Shown: positions 9,946 through 19,892 of the stretch, one piece after another
How the letters are laid out: every line of letters begins with the position of its first letter
How positions within the stretch are numbered: position 1 is the first letter of the stretch
Origin: Chrysopilus asiliformis
Lineage: Eukaryota > Arthropoda > Insecta > Diptera > Rhagionidae
Reading direction: 5' to 3'
DNA length: 64,000 nucleotides
NCBI GenBank assembly: GCA_964034945.1
Contig: OZ035961.1
Span: forward strand, 42,560,184-42,624,183
Translations under genes and position numbers: made by a program
The notes under the pieces: model-generated
Told to the model about the DNA's origin: nothing
Seen by the model: only the letters and a program-made list of their open reading frames with translations
The model's database searches: none

Positions 9946-11142
9946 GAGTATAATAAAGTATTGTATTCATGAAAAATTTCGACCTCTTAATTTTGCCTAA
10001 AAAACATTTCCCGATCACTTCTGAGTCGATTGGAGTCATATTTAAAAAATGTCTTTCTGTCTGTCTGTCAGTCTGTGTACAAGATTTCTCAAAAACTAAT
10101 AGAGCTAGCGCCATGAAATTTTATAGGCATGTTGAGTCCTGAAATGGGACGATCCTATCAACTTTTGGTGGAAATCCGTTAACCGGAAGTATCCAAAATG
10201 GCGGTTTTTCAAAAATCGCAATTTCGTTTTTCTCGATTTACTCCCAAACTACGCGTTTTTTAGTGGCCTTAAGTATGACAAAACTTGGAGAAAATAAAAT
10301 TTCCCACACTTTTGTCTTTAGCTATAACTCGATATCTCCACCTGTTATCGAGATAAACCGTTATTTCCAAAAAAACAGTTTTTTGCGATTATCTCGAAAA
10401 CTAACGGGTTTTTGCTGACTGAATGTATGAAGTGAATTAATGAGAATGGCATTCTGCACAATTTTGTCTTTTACCGTTATCCGTTATCTTTTACCGTTAT
10501 TGAGATATTTTCATTAATATGTAAAAAATCATATTTTTGCGGATAATTTGCAAACTAACGGTTTTTCGACAAATCAGTTAAAAGAATAATTAAAGACGTT
10601 AACATTTTCTACATTTTTGCCATTTACCGTAAATTGATATCTTTTACCGTTCTCAAGTTATCTCAAATTTTGTACATTTTTGAATACACCAAGAATTTAT
10701 TGGGAGGTCGTCTTAGGTTGACAACGCGACAGGGCTCTAGCGTAAATTGCGCAGGGTCGTAGATTTTGTAGAAGAAAGTTTTGTGTTGATCACAACTGAT
10801 ATTTTTTACTTTCTTATACGGAGTATAATATAGTATTGCATTCATGAAAAATTTCGATCTCCTAATTTTGTCTAAAAAACATTTCCCGAACACTCCTGAG
10901 TCGGTTGGAGCATTATTACAAAAATGTCATTCTGTCTGTTAACAAGATTTAAAAAAAAAACTAATAGAGCTACGGCTATGAAATTTTACAGGCGTGTTTG
11001 CCCCTGGAATGGGACAATCCTATCAAAAATCCGTTAACCGGAAGTAACCGAAATGGCAGCTTTTTAAAATTCGCAATTTCAATTTTTGTTATTTACTCCG
11101 CAACTACTCATTTTTAAGTTTTTTGCTATTATCTGAAAACAT
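9946..11142 (+). repeat. Interspersed repeat family B, two copies in tandem
   Basis: Copies start at about 9946 and 10809 with ACGGAGTATAATAxAGTATTG. They share the ACATTTCCCGA block, a CTGTCTG tract and the ACTAATAGAGCTA block. The second copy is cut at 11142 by a family A element and resumes at about 11721. Repeated ATCTTTTACCGTTAT motifs give the interior a tandem look. Confidence 0.8.
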
Positions 11143-11720
11143 AACAAAAGCTATAATTGCCAATCTGGCAATCATTGGAGACCCGTATGGTGATATTCGT
11201 ATCAAAATTCGAACAGTTATACCAAAATTCCAATTTGAAGTCAAACTTTCCAATAAGATTTTTTAAAATTTATTCCAATCGGATTTTGATGTATGGGAGT
11301 TTTATGTAGAATCATATCCTAAATAACTTTTGTTCTTGGACTTTTTTGATAAGATGCACCGTTTTTGAGATATTCACAAAAAACGATTTCGTTCGTATGG
11401 GGGGTACCCCCCCTAATGGTCCATTTTTGCCCATTAACGAACTTAGCCTCGCATTTTAAGAAAAACGGATCTGTGCAAACTTTCAAGTCTCTAGCTCAAT
11501 CCGTGCGCCCGCAATCCGCGCCACAGACAGACGGACGGACAGACAGACGGACAGACAGACAGACAGACAGACGGACAGACGGACGGACATGCAAAAATTA
11601 AATATTTTTATCATTCTAAACACACTGGTGTAATTCATTTTTTTATGCGATGACGGGATCTTGACGTTACAAACCGTAAGGCAAAGTTAATATACCCTTT
11701 GGTTTCACCATACGGGTATA
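11143..11720 (+). repeat. Family A repeat, copy a, inserted in family B
   Basis: Starts ATAACAAAAGCTATAATTGC with a terminal hairpin (AATTGCCA ATC TGGCAATC). It carries the GGTACCCCCCC block and a (GACAGACG)n tract at 11519-11590, and ends CCATACGGGTATAAA. Five further near-full copies occur in the window. Frames across it look conserved only because the DNA is conserved. The intact family B sequence GAAAACTAACGGG gives the pre-insertion site. Confidence 0.85.
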
Positions 11721-12030
11721 AAAAAATAACGGCGTTTTGGTGGTTCAATATATGAAATGATTTGAAGAGAATAAAGTTTGTTATAATTTTGTCTTTTACC
11801 GTTATTCGATACCTTTTACCGTTATCAAAATATTATCATTAAAAGTTAAAAAATTTTTTTTTTGCGAATTGCAAAACATAACAAAAGCTATAATTGCGAA
11901 TGAGGCAATTATTGGAAACCTGCATGTTGATATGGCATTGTTTTGAACACGAAGAACCTAGGCCGGGTTCGTAGGCCGAGCTTACGACCGCGTTGACGCG
12001 TCATTGTGTTTTCGCTATTAGGCAAGAGGC
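11721..12030 (+). repeat. Family B remainder plus a truncated family A start
   Basis: Family B resumes with TAACGGCGTTTTGGTGG and runs to about 11868. There a second family A start (ATAACAAAAGCTATAATTGC) begins after GCAAAAC and is lost by about 11935. Beyond that I see nothing identifiable. Confidence 0.65.
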
Positions 12031-12178
12031 TTGAAAGTACTTCATTACAATTTTAATGCATAAAATCCCAAACCATTAAGGGTTAACTTTATTTAAAAAC
12101 ACATTTTCCCTGCAGGGACTTGCGAGGCAATAACAAGTTTCACAATTTATTCAAAAAAAATTTTAACTTTTAGGCACA

Positions 12179-12301
12179 CATAAGGGCAACGAGGAACAAG
12201 TTTTTAAGGCTAAGTATACTATCCTATTATTGAATAATATTAAGAATAATATTGACCAGAATAAAAGAAAACTGAGAACTTTACGAAATGAACTATATTA
12301 A
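12179..12301 (+). CDS. Exon-like fragment, unknown product
   Basis: After an acceptor-like TTTTAG at 12169-12173 a frame encodes HKGNEEQVFKAKYTILLLNN and then KNNIDQNKRKLRTLRNELY before a stop. Charged and helical, it looks coding, and it may belong to the decayed transposon gene that starts downstream. I do not recognise a family. Confidence 0.3.
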   Translation, partial: HKGNEEQVFKAKYTILLLNNIKNNIDQNKRKLRTLRNELY

Positions 12302-12620
12302 ACAGTATCTGAACATTGAATGAAAAAATATAATTTTTTCATGAAAACAGTTAGAACATTGGGTGCCTTGATTTCTTAAAATATTTTTCACACCTATGAT
12401 TCCAAACACAGGAGCTACTGAATTTAAATATACTAAATATTTACAAAAATATTGGGAATGACAACTCCTTGGTTTCTTTAATCTTGAAATTTTATAAATT
12501 TAAACATAACGTTAAAAACCAAAATAAAGTAGTGTTATTTTACAAGAAAAATATAACAGACATAGATATTAGAATTGATCAAATCAAGAGATCGAACCAA
12601 AAATTTGGTATTGATTCAAA

Positions 12621-12718
12621 ATGGCTCCCTTGATGACGTTGCCATTACAGGCATTTTATCATCTGACGATGGCTCCCTCCCTTGATGACGTTGCCATTAC
12701 AGGCATTTTATCATCTGA
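12621..12718 (+). repeat. 49/53-bp tandem duplication at the pseudogene start
   Basis: ATGGCTCCC, optional TCCC, then TTGATGACGTTGCCATTACA and the following GGCATTTTATCATCTGACG occur twice in a row at about 12621-12669 and 12670-12721. The second copy has four extra bases, so the duplication is not frame-neutral in both registers. This makes the true start codon uncertain. Confidence 0.85.
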
Positions 12719-13908
12719 CGAAGTAATGGGCTTAGGTAATCAATCAGCGTTTCATGTACCTGAAAATCAAATAGAACGCATTATAGAGCCAATTCGTAAG
12801 GATTTAGCGGAACTAAAGGGAAATTTTAGGGATTTATCATCAAATATTTTGAACCAAGTCTCAGAACTTAGGAAAACAAATGATTTTAAATCGGATATCA
12901 CGGAAACATTTACTAAGTTTTCTTCCGATTTGCTAAAAGAAATTAGGGAATCATATCTGAAGCCTCTTACGAAACAGGACGGTTCACCTGAAAAAGTTGA
13001 TAGTCCTGTTGAAACTAAAAATTTTAAAACCCACATTCTCCCGAAAGAGGAATTCGATAAACTCTTTAGTCATGGTAAATTGGTTAAAAATAGTTTATTT
13101 TTACTCCATAATCTAATGGAAGAATTATTTCAATGTCCTACAAAAACAGATTATACAAGATATCCCAAAACGAGCCTTGCCAGGGTAAAATTAATTTGTA
13201 TTCACAACAATTGTCGTACATTTAAAGTATTATTTAAAAAATTTTCTCAGGAAAAATGGGGTTTTTTTTACATATAACTTAAGAAGGCGAAAGAAGGCAT
13301 TCAAGGTTTCTATCTCGCCAAAAAAAGAGGCGAGGAAAGAAAAATTATAGCAGATCAGTTAGAAAACAAATTTAGGACCAATCGAAGGAAAAATTTGCTT
13401 TTAGATGCCGATCTAGAAGGTCTGAAACATTTTAATTTATGTCGCCCGAAAAATAAGATCGGAAAGGATTTCGTCAGATGACTTCTTAGATGTTGTCGAA
13501 ATGAAAAAAAATCCGTACATTCAGGAAGTTTCAGTTTCGCTATCTGTCATAATGCATTCTGACCAGCAAATACAAATTGTCAAAAATGATAAATTAAATC
13601 ATCATGGCATTTTGTATTTAGATGCTACAGGTAGCCTTATAAGACAGATAAAGGAAGCTGAAAAGCGTATATTTTATTACACTGGGGTTGTAGTGTTAAG
13701 CTATTCGGATTCTAAGGATTCCGACCGTCGGAAAAATAGAATCTTGCCTGTCACAGAACTCATTTTATCAAAACATGATGCTGTGACACTTACTCATTGG
13801 CTCAATAGATTTCGACAAAACTTCTCCAAAGGTCCCATTTTTAATACCGTAGTCACAGATTTTAGCTACGCGCTAATGTTCGCTGTGCTTTCAGCATTTA
13901 ATGATATG

Positions 13909-14767
13909 CAGTGGCGGCTCGTGTATATTGAGGAGGCAAAGTTTTTTTTAGTTCTATAAAATTTTTTATGATACGACATTAAAAACGGAATTACTTATAT
14001 TTGAATTCCATTCTTCGCTCGTAGGAAGACCTTTTTTGGGGAATTATGTAAGAAGACCTATTCTTCTGGAGGGGAAAATGCGAAACAGAGATTGGTGTTC
14101 GTATTCAGTGATGTCCCCCTACTACAATTGTAGTAAATCTACTACTATTTTCGCCTCCAAAAGCCTCAATGCGTAGTAAATCAAATCTACTACTATTTTT
14201 TGTAAAATACATGAATCAACCAAAAAATTGTATTATACATGGTAAATATAAAAAGCTTCTAACGAAATTAAATAAGAGGCAGCCAATACAAAAGAAGTTT
14301 TTAAATGTCATTTTCTGAACTACAGCAAGTTTTTTGTTGATATAATTTTGGTATTATGAATGATAAAGCTATTTAGCTTTAGTTATACAAAGTGGTATAT
14401 CGGCATAGGTAGAAAAGGTTTTTTTTTTGAAAACCTGCTACTATTAGTATCAATCTACTTCCCTCTTAGGGTAAATTGGGGCCATCCCTGTTCGTATTCT
14501 ATATGTGGCTATGCTTGTTCTTAGCAAAAGCTGTATGAAAGTATTTGTACGAATCGGAGGCTAGCCTCTATGAAAAGAATTTGTAGTTTATGTTTTAGAG
14601 AATTCGTCATGAGAGAATAGGATTTTCTTTTAAATTATTATTTTCTGAACATACAGATTTTTATGCATTATGGTATAAAAAATTAAAGGCATACGTTAGA
14701 AAAACATTTTTATAAAATGTTATGAGGAGGCAATGCCTCTGTTGCCTCCCCTATAAAGCCGCCACTG
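13909..14767. mobile_element. Non-autonomous hAT, 859 bp, inside the transposase ORF
   Basis: TIRs CAGTGGCGGC and GCCGCCACTG are perfect, with subterminal GAGGAGGCAA on both sides. The exact 8-bp duplication ATGATATG flanks it at 13901-13908 and 14768-14775. Removing it plus one TSD copy rejoins the reading frame within the Ala-Phe-Asn-Asp-Met segment after the second catalytic Asp. A second hAT sits inside at 14106-14490. Confidence 0.93.
14106..14490. mobile_element. Non-autonomous hAT, 385 bp, nested in another hAT
   Basis: Starts CAGTGATGTCCCC and ends GGGGCCATCCCTG, near-perfect inverted termini. It is flanked by the exact 8-bp duplication TTCGTATT at 14098-14105 and 14491-14498. A second copy of the same family lies at 63544-63821 in the opposite orientation. 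AGTAGTAGATT repeats lie under both ends. Confidence 0.93.
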
Positions 14768-15529
14768 ATGATATGACATTATTGCAATATTTGAATGAAT
14801 CTTATGGTGCCATCACGAATGGTACTATAAGCAATTTCGAAAAGCGACAAGTCAAATTACATTTATGCTGTTCCCACTTGCAAAAAAATTTGACCAGATT
14901 GGTAGATAAAACCTATACCCACAAAAATAAAAAAATTCCATCAATAGTCAAAGATATCTTGGCTGCTGCTTATTCAATAAGCGATTATAATACCTTGAAG
15001 TTATGGTTTCAAAATTTAGTAGTTCTACTACTATGTGAATTCGAAGGGACAGATTTTTCTACTGCTCTCAATTCGTTAAAATTGCTTTCCCTTAAATTAT
15101 CCTATGCCCCTATTCCAGAATGTACAGATCAACCTAAACCATTTTATTCACAAACGGGTGTAATTTATAAGGACAGTTACTTTTACGCTGACTTTTCGGA
15201 TAAGTGAAATTTGAACTCCTGTTTCACACCTATGACCGTACCAAGATTTTCAAATGGACCAGTAGAAAATTGGTATTGGCAAGTAAAGCACACATTTTTA
15301 GGGGCTGAAATTAAAGCGGGGGGAAATAGATTAAAAGTTGGTCGTTTCATTCGAATAATGCGGGAATATATTAGCAGTTTTATAGAGCACACCCTTAAAA
15401 TTCCATCTAAAAGATGTGCAACCGGGCCAGCACCACCTGAAACCCCCCCAAAACCCAAAAAATTAAAACTTTTCATTAGTTTTAGATCCTATTCCTGAGC
15501 AACCAAGCTATAATCTTCGTAAACTTAAA

Positions 15530-16050
15530 TTGGGATCTAACTCATTAGTTTTAGATCCTGATTTTTATGTTGAATTATACCGCGTATACACGGTCTGCAA
15601 ACTCAGCGATTGCTATCTGACATCGGAAGATTTCCTCTCACTAAAAGATTGCAACTGGGTTACAAATACCGCTGTATGGTTTTGCGGTAACCTCTTCCTC
15701 CACGTGTATAAAAATGTGGATATACAAATTCTAGACGATTTTGGCGCCGGATGTATGTTTGGTGATCAAATCGATTGTAAGAGCCTGCATATTACAAAGC
15801 AGAAACTCATAGTTCCCATATGTCGAAATAATCACCACGTATTAGCTTTAATAGACGTGAAGTATCGACACTTTTTCTTTCTCGATACCCTGCAAATTAT
15901 AATCTAGTCCATCGCAAGCATATTAGCAAAAATGGCTGGATCCTAAAAAAATATGGAATATCCGCGACAGACCGATAGTTCAAGTTGTGGTGTGTTCGTT
16001 ATTTATTTTTTTCCAGCAATTTATAAAGGGTGAAAGATTCAATCAGACCT
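15530..16050 (+). pseudogene. Ulp1-like (C48) cysteine protease domain of the transposon gene
   Basis: Residues NNHHVLALIDVKYRHFFFLD place a catalytic His (about 15832) and Asp at the spacing usual for Ulp1/SENP proteases. The downstream segment QTDSSSCGVFV supplies the oxyanion Gln and the catalytic Cys (codon 15986-15988). All catalytic residues are retained, but a stop after LQII and a frame change lie between Asp and Cys. Ulp1 domains are known in some MULE and KDZ-type transposons. Confidence 0.7.
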
Positions 16051-16140
16051 TGATATCTATGCTTATCGTAAATATTTGCAAGAATTTTGCTTGGGAAACT
16101 CTGGCAAAGTAACAAGTGTTTGTTAATTGTGTGTTAATAT

Positions 16141-16336
16141 AAGGGAACCTAAGTCGAGTTGTCCTAAAAAGCCGTCGCAAACCGATTATATATCGTGGAT
16201 ACAATGTCAGGATACAATGTATCGTGGCTGCTCTCGGTTGCTTCATAGGGAATGCATCAAGAGAAATATAACAGACGCTAAATATAACGAAATTACTTGC
16301 GCCCCAAAATATTTCTATGGGTATTCACTCTTTTGA
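16141..16336 (+). pseudogene. PHD-like zinc-finger tail of the same gene
   Basis: The frame reads SCPKKPSQTDYISWIQCQDT, then a Trp/Cys/His-bearing stretch, HRECIKRNITDAKYNEITC. This resembles the W-x-x-C-x2-C...H-x2-C part of PHD-type fingers often found at transposase C-termini. Several expected Cys residues are replaced, consistent with decay. Confidence 0.45.
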
Positions 16337-17580
16337 GTATCGGTGTAAATGTAGCATGGATACAAGTGCATTTTACAAGAAAGCGTGAACACCATGTAAA
16401 GCATTTGAAAAAGCTCCAGTGTAAATACTCGCGATTTCATCTTCACTCCACTTCTTGTTGGGTTTCTCTTTTTCCGCTTTCGCTGCTGAATAACATTTTG
16501 CGCCATATTATATATATTTATATATATTTATTGATTTATCGCCACTAAACACTTTTTCCCGGAGAAAAATATAACCTGAAAGTTTCAGCTGTCATAATTT
16601 ACACTTCTCACTATACAAGACCCAAAAACAAGGTTTCGAGTGAAGCAAATAAAAAGCTAAAGTGTAACCGATTTTGTATGAAAAATTTTGCTAGGTCGAG
16701 TAAATATACATCCAATACACTGATACACAACCAAATGCTTCAATGAGTGAATACCCTTTCTGTGTTTTGTGTAAGCATTACATGGATAAGTGAATTTTCC
16801 ATGAAGAAACGCATGGATAATTTAAAAATCCTTTATTAACATGAATATAATAACTAACAAATACCTTTTCCTAACCTTCCACCTCCTGGCAAGATTTCTC
16901 TCGGTTCCACGTGCCCTTATTGGACTCCAATCACAAACTAAGGAAATAAGAAACTTAAATTTAGGTTTTGATTGTTGACTAAGAAGAGAATCCATTAAAC
17001 TTTTTATAAATACTTAAGTATTTTTATTAATATTTAATGTCAGAAAATGCCGGAACTTGACGACGCATTGGAATGCCAAATTGAGAAACGAATTCTAAAT
17101 ATAGTTCTGTATTTATCCCCAAGATGAGAGTACACATGAAAAAAAATTGAAAAAAATAGGTCCTGAACGAGGTAAACACGGCGTTGGTTTATATATTGGG
17201 TGGGAGTAGCATATTCTTGAGCATGGAATCTTAAATTTCGTATAATTTTCATGAAATCTTTTAAATTTTGTGTCAAATTATCCTCAGATACCACAAAAAA
17301 AAGCTTTGGAATCGGTTCATCCTTTTAATTTTTATTGGTTTCTGTAGAGGTTGTTACGGGTAATGCTTAAAACTAGAGTCTGAGTTTACCGATTTTCATG
17401 GAGTTTTCCAAATTGTGTGTGGGTGGAATTATTCAAAGAAAGAAATCTTAAATTATTTTTCGATTCGGTCTATCCGTTAACTTTTTATTCATGTTTTAAT
17501 GAGCTTGGGGTGCAATATCGAGAAGATCAAGTATGGTCTAGTTGTGGTTCCAAAAGTTTTAATTTCTTTACTTTTTTCAG
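16337..17580. other. No confident gene; AT-rich
   Basis: Short open frames occur on both strands (for example minus 17040-17294), but none has a recognisable motif, splice partners or start context. It includes (TATATAT)n at 16508-16530. Confidence 0.4.
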
Positions 17581-17690
17581 CAGAGCAACCGAGGGACGAC
17601 AGGACTGTTGAATCGGCTGCTATTCCGGATTCTGAACCGGCTGCTGGATATTCTGCCTTAGCGGCTCCGAGGCGCTACAGCCGCCAGTGA
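17581..17690 (+). CDS. Possible terminal exon, unknown gene
   Basis: A pyrimidine tract and TTTTTTCAG precede 17581. The following GC-richer frame encodes EQPRDDRTVESAAIPDSEPA and then GYSALAAPRRYSRQ before a stop at 17688-17690. The Ala/Pro/Ser composition and abrupt base-composition change suggest a real 3' exon. No upstream exon could be identified on the plus strand. Confidence 0.3.
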
Positions 17691-18054
17691 ACATTAAAAT
17701 TTAGTCTTGGATGTATTTGTTCTAATTTATTTTTTTAAATGGAGAATATGATTTTTTTTTATTAACAATAGATTCTCTTGAGAGTACGAGAAATTTTCTG
17801 ACGATATGATTTGTGTTTCATTTAGAAGATCACAAAAAAAAACAACTTAAATTTTTAAAAATTTTATTTTCTTTCTTAGTGCCAGATTCGGATTCAGTGA
17901 CCCCAAATTACCCAGAAAAGACTCTTGTTCGGCCTGTTTATTTATTTTTAGTCGACTAAAGATTTCCTTCGACAAGTTAGTCGATCGAAAATAAATTACA
18001 TGAAGCCACCTCAGCACATGACTTTCTTATACAAAATCTACGTGCCTGCGTAAT
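17691..18054. repeat. AT-rich spacer with repeat remnants
   Basis: 17879-17930 (CGGATTCAGTGACCCCAAAT) matches the tandem block near 63100. 18010-18054 (CATGACTTTCTTATACAAAA) matches family B near 44720. Confidence 0.5.
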
Positions 18055-18402
18055 TTAGACGAGAAACACAATTGAGGCAGCGTGCTGCAGCATTGTGCGT
18101 TCACGCAATGAAACGCGTGCAGCAGCTTTGGTTGAGGACACAATTGATGCAGCGCTGCAGTGCAGTGTCAAATGTCATTTGAAAACAAATTTATGATTGC
18201 GCACACTTCAATCTTCAAAGAAACCACGCATATATGGATAAGCATTATTGCAGCATGGAGCAACGTTCTAATTTTTCAAAACGCTGCGTCGATGCAGACG
18301 CATGCGTTGCTGCTGCAGTATCAATTGTGTCTGCAGCGATAAAAATACACGGGTTTGATGCGTGCGTCGTCGTTACTGCGTCAATTGTGTTTCTCGCCCT
18401 AC
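18055..18402. repeat. Inverted-repeat element (MITE-like), about 348 bp
   Basis: GACGAGAAACACAATTGAGG at the left is matched in inverted form by TCAATTGTGTTTCTCGCCC at the right. Internal GCTGCAG-rich inverted segments also pair. No clean target duplication was found. The element, together with the adjacent pogo MITE, interrupts a family B copy that resumes near 18588 (ATAAAATATTAG). Confidence 0.55.
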
Positions 18403-18410
18403 GCTATATA

Positions 18411-18578
18411 GCCATCCCCGGATAACTGCACATGGGATAAATGTTGGATTTGTTGTGCAGTTACGGGGGTTTGCGCTTATCCGATACTCCTTTAATAGCA
18501 AAAGTTGTACAGCTTTTTTTACGGGGTTCGAATTACTGTTGCACTTAAAAAGGTTATGCAGTTATTCGGGGATTACTG
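18411..18578. mobile_element. pogo/Tigger-type MITE, 168 bp
   Basis: The ends read inward as GCCATCCCCGGATAACTGCA and CAGTAATCCCCGAATAACTG, and TA flanks both sides (18409-18410 and 18579-18580). TA targets and these termini fit the pogo group. The termini are related to the CAGTAATCCCTCG end of the element at 56869. Confidence 0.7.
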
Positions 18579-18587
18579 TAGGAATAA

Positions 18588-19892
18588 AATATTAGTTTTT
18601 TTTTTTAAAAATGTGCATTTCTTTTACAAAATCTGAAATATCCCGAAATCAATTTACTCGGAAAAAGAGATCGAAAAATTTCATTTTTGCACAATTATTA
18701 TATTTTGTATGAGAAAATAAAAATATTTTGAAAAAAATTACAGGGAACCCTTATTGTCCTAACGAAAAACAAATTTTTCAAACAACAAATATACTATTTA
18801 ACGCAGCTAATTTAATTTCGACATTTTTTGGGGAAGAAATTAGAGATATCGAACAAACATCGATATTTTTTGAACCCTAGAAGAATTATATTATGGTTCA
18901 TGATATAAAAAATTCCTACACTTATTATAAACATTTTATTTCTACATATTGGAATTTTACAACAGTATTTTTCTTGATTTGTTTGCGAACATTTTGTCTA
19001 GGACTCTTCGGGATCTAAAGTAGAATTCCAGTGAATTACATCATTGCGAGAGCACTGAGCCTTCTGTCTTTCATGGAATTACGCGAAATTTTTTTTGCCC
19101 GTTTTAATGTTGAAAAAAAAATATCTTTCCACACTCGCTGTTTTTACGGGTAATGTGGCCAATACGGTAAGCTGGAAAGTAATTTTTATCACAGCGGTCC
19201 AAAACTTTTAGAACATCAGTGTCATTGCCAATAGTGGTAGCACTTTGAGCGCCTAGAGTACCTCTAAAGAAATTATGTAATAAAGGAATTATACAGTCAA
19301 AGAGTTCCAGTGCCCATTTACACGATCAAAGTTACCTGATGTCAAATAACTTTAATCATCTAAATGCTCCGTGTAAGTTTCTCCACTTTGGCGTCAAGGC
19401 AAATTTAAATAGAAATCAAAATAGTTTTGATTTTCATCCAATAATTTGATGGATTTACGAAGAAGTAAAATGAAAGTTCAATTTGAATTTGAGTCCCTTT
19501 TGCTTTCAAACCCACCGCTACGGGCCTGGTTTTAGAACATTAAAAAACGCAACTGTTAATTCAATGGGAATATTTGTTTGCATTCGCACTGCATACTTGC
19601 GGCATCCCACCCCCTTAAAAAATCATGACACATTTCACTTTTGACAAAAAAAAATCAAGTCAAAGTTTTGCACGCGTGACTCTCTTGTGAGGGAAATTTT
19701 TAACTTTGGAATTGGCAGCCCCAAAAATTGTTGTTTTGGTTGAACTTGATGGGTTTGTGAATGAAGTAACCGGACGAAAATAAGATTTTTGGATGATAAA
19801 AATAGTTTTGATTCGATCGAGTGACCGACTGACCAAGTAACCTTGGCTAATTGTAAACAGAAGCAAGCAAATAATTAGTGCAATTCGAAATA
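18588..19892. other. No gene seen upstream of the C3orf33-like gene
   Basis: 18588-18730 is family B remnant. The rest shows no supported exon. 19860-19892 is probably 5' UTR of the downstream gene. Confidence 0.4.

Larger units (their letters stand above)
12621..16336 (+). pseudogene. Decayed DDE transposase fused to Ulp1-like protease and PHD-like finger
   Basis: One degenerate gene spans several frames. 12621-13277 encodes a charged, probably coiled-coil N-terminal region. 13277-15498 encodes a transposase-like core with LYLDATGSLIRQ, VVTDFSYAL and SNGPVENWYW, whose D, D and E positions fit a MULE/KDZ-like DDE enzyme. 15530-16050 encodes a Ulp1/C48-type protease. 16141-16336 encodes a Cys/His-rich PHD-like tail. 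Breaks are a frameshift after 13277, stops at 13480 and 15208, a frameshift between the core and protease, and a hAT insertion at 13909. I could not find TIRs or a TSD for the parent element. Confidence 0.7.

Noticed and set aside
11365..11601. Open frames across family A encoding repeated RTDGQTD runs, conserved among copies
   Set aside because: Two frames are equally conserved, the starts vary, and the tract is a DNA microsatellite; conservation follows from repeat copying, not coding.
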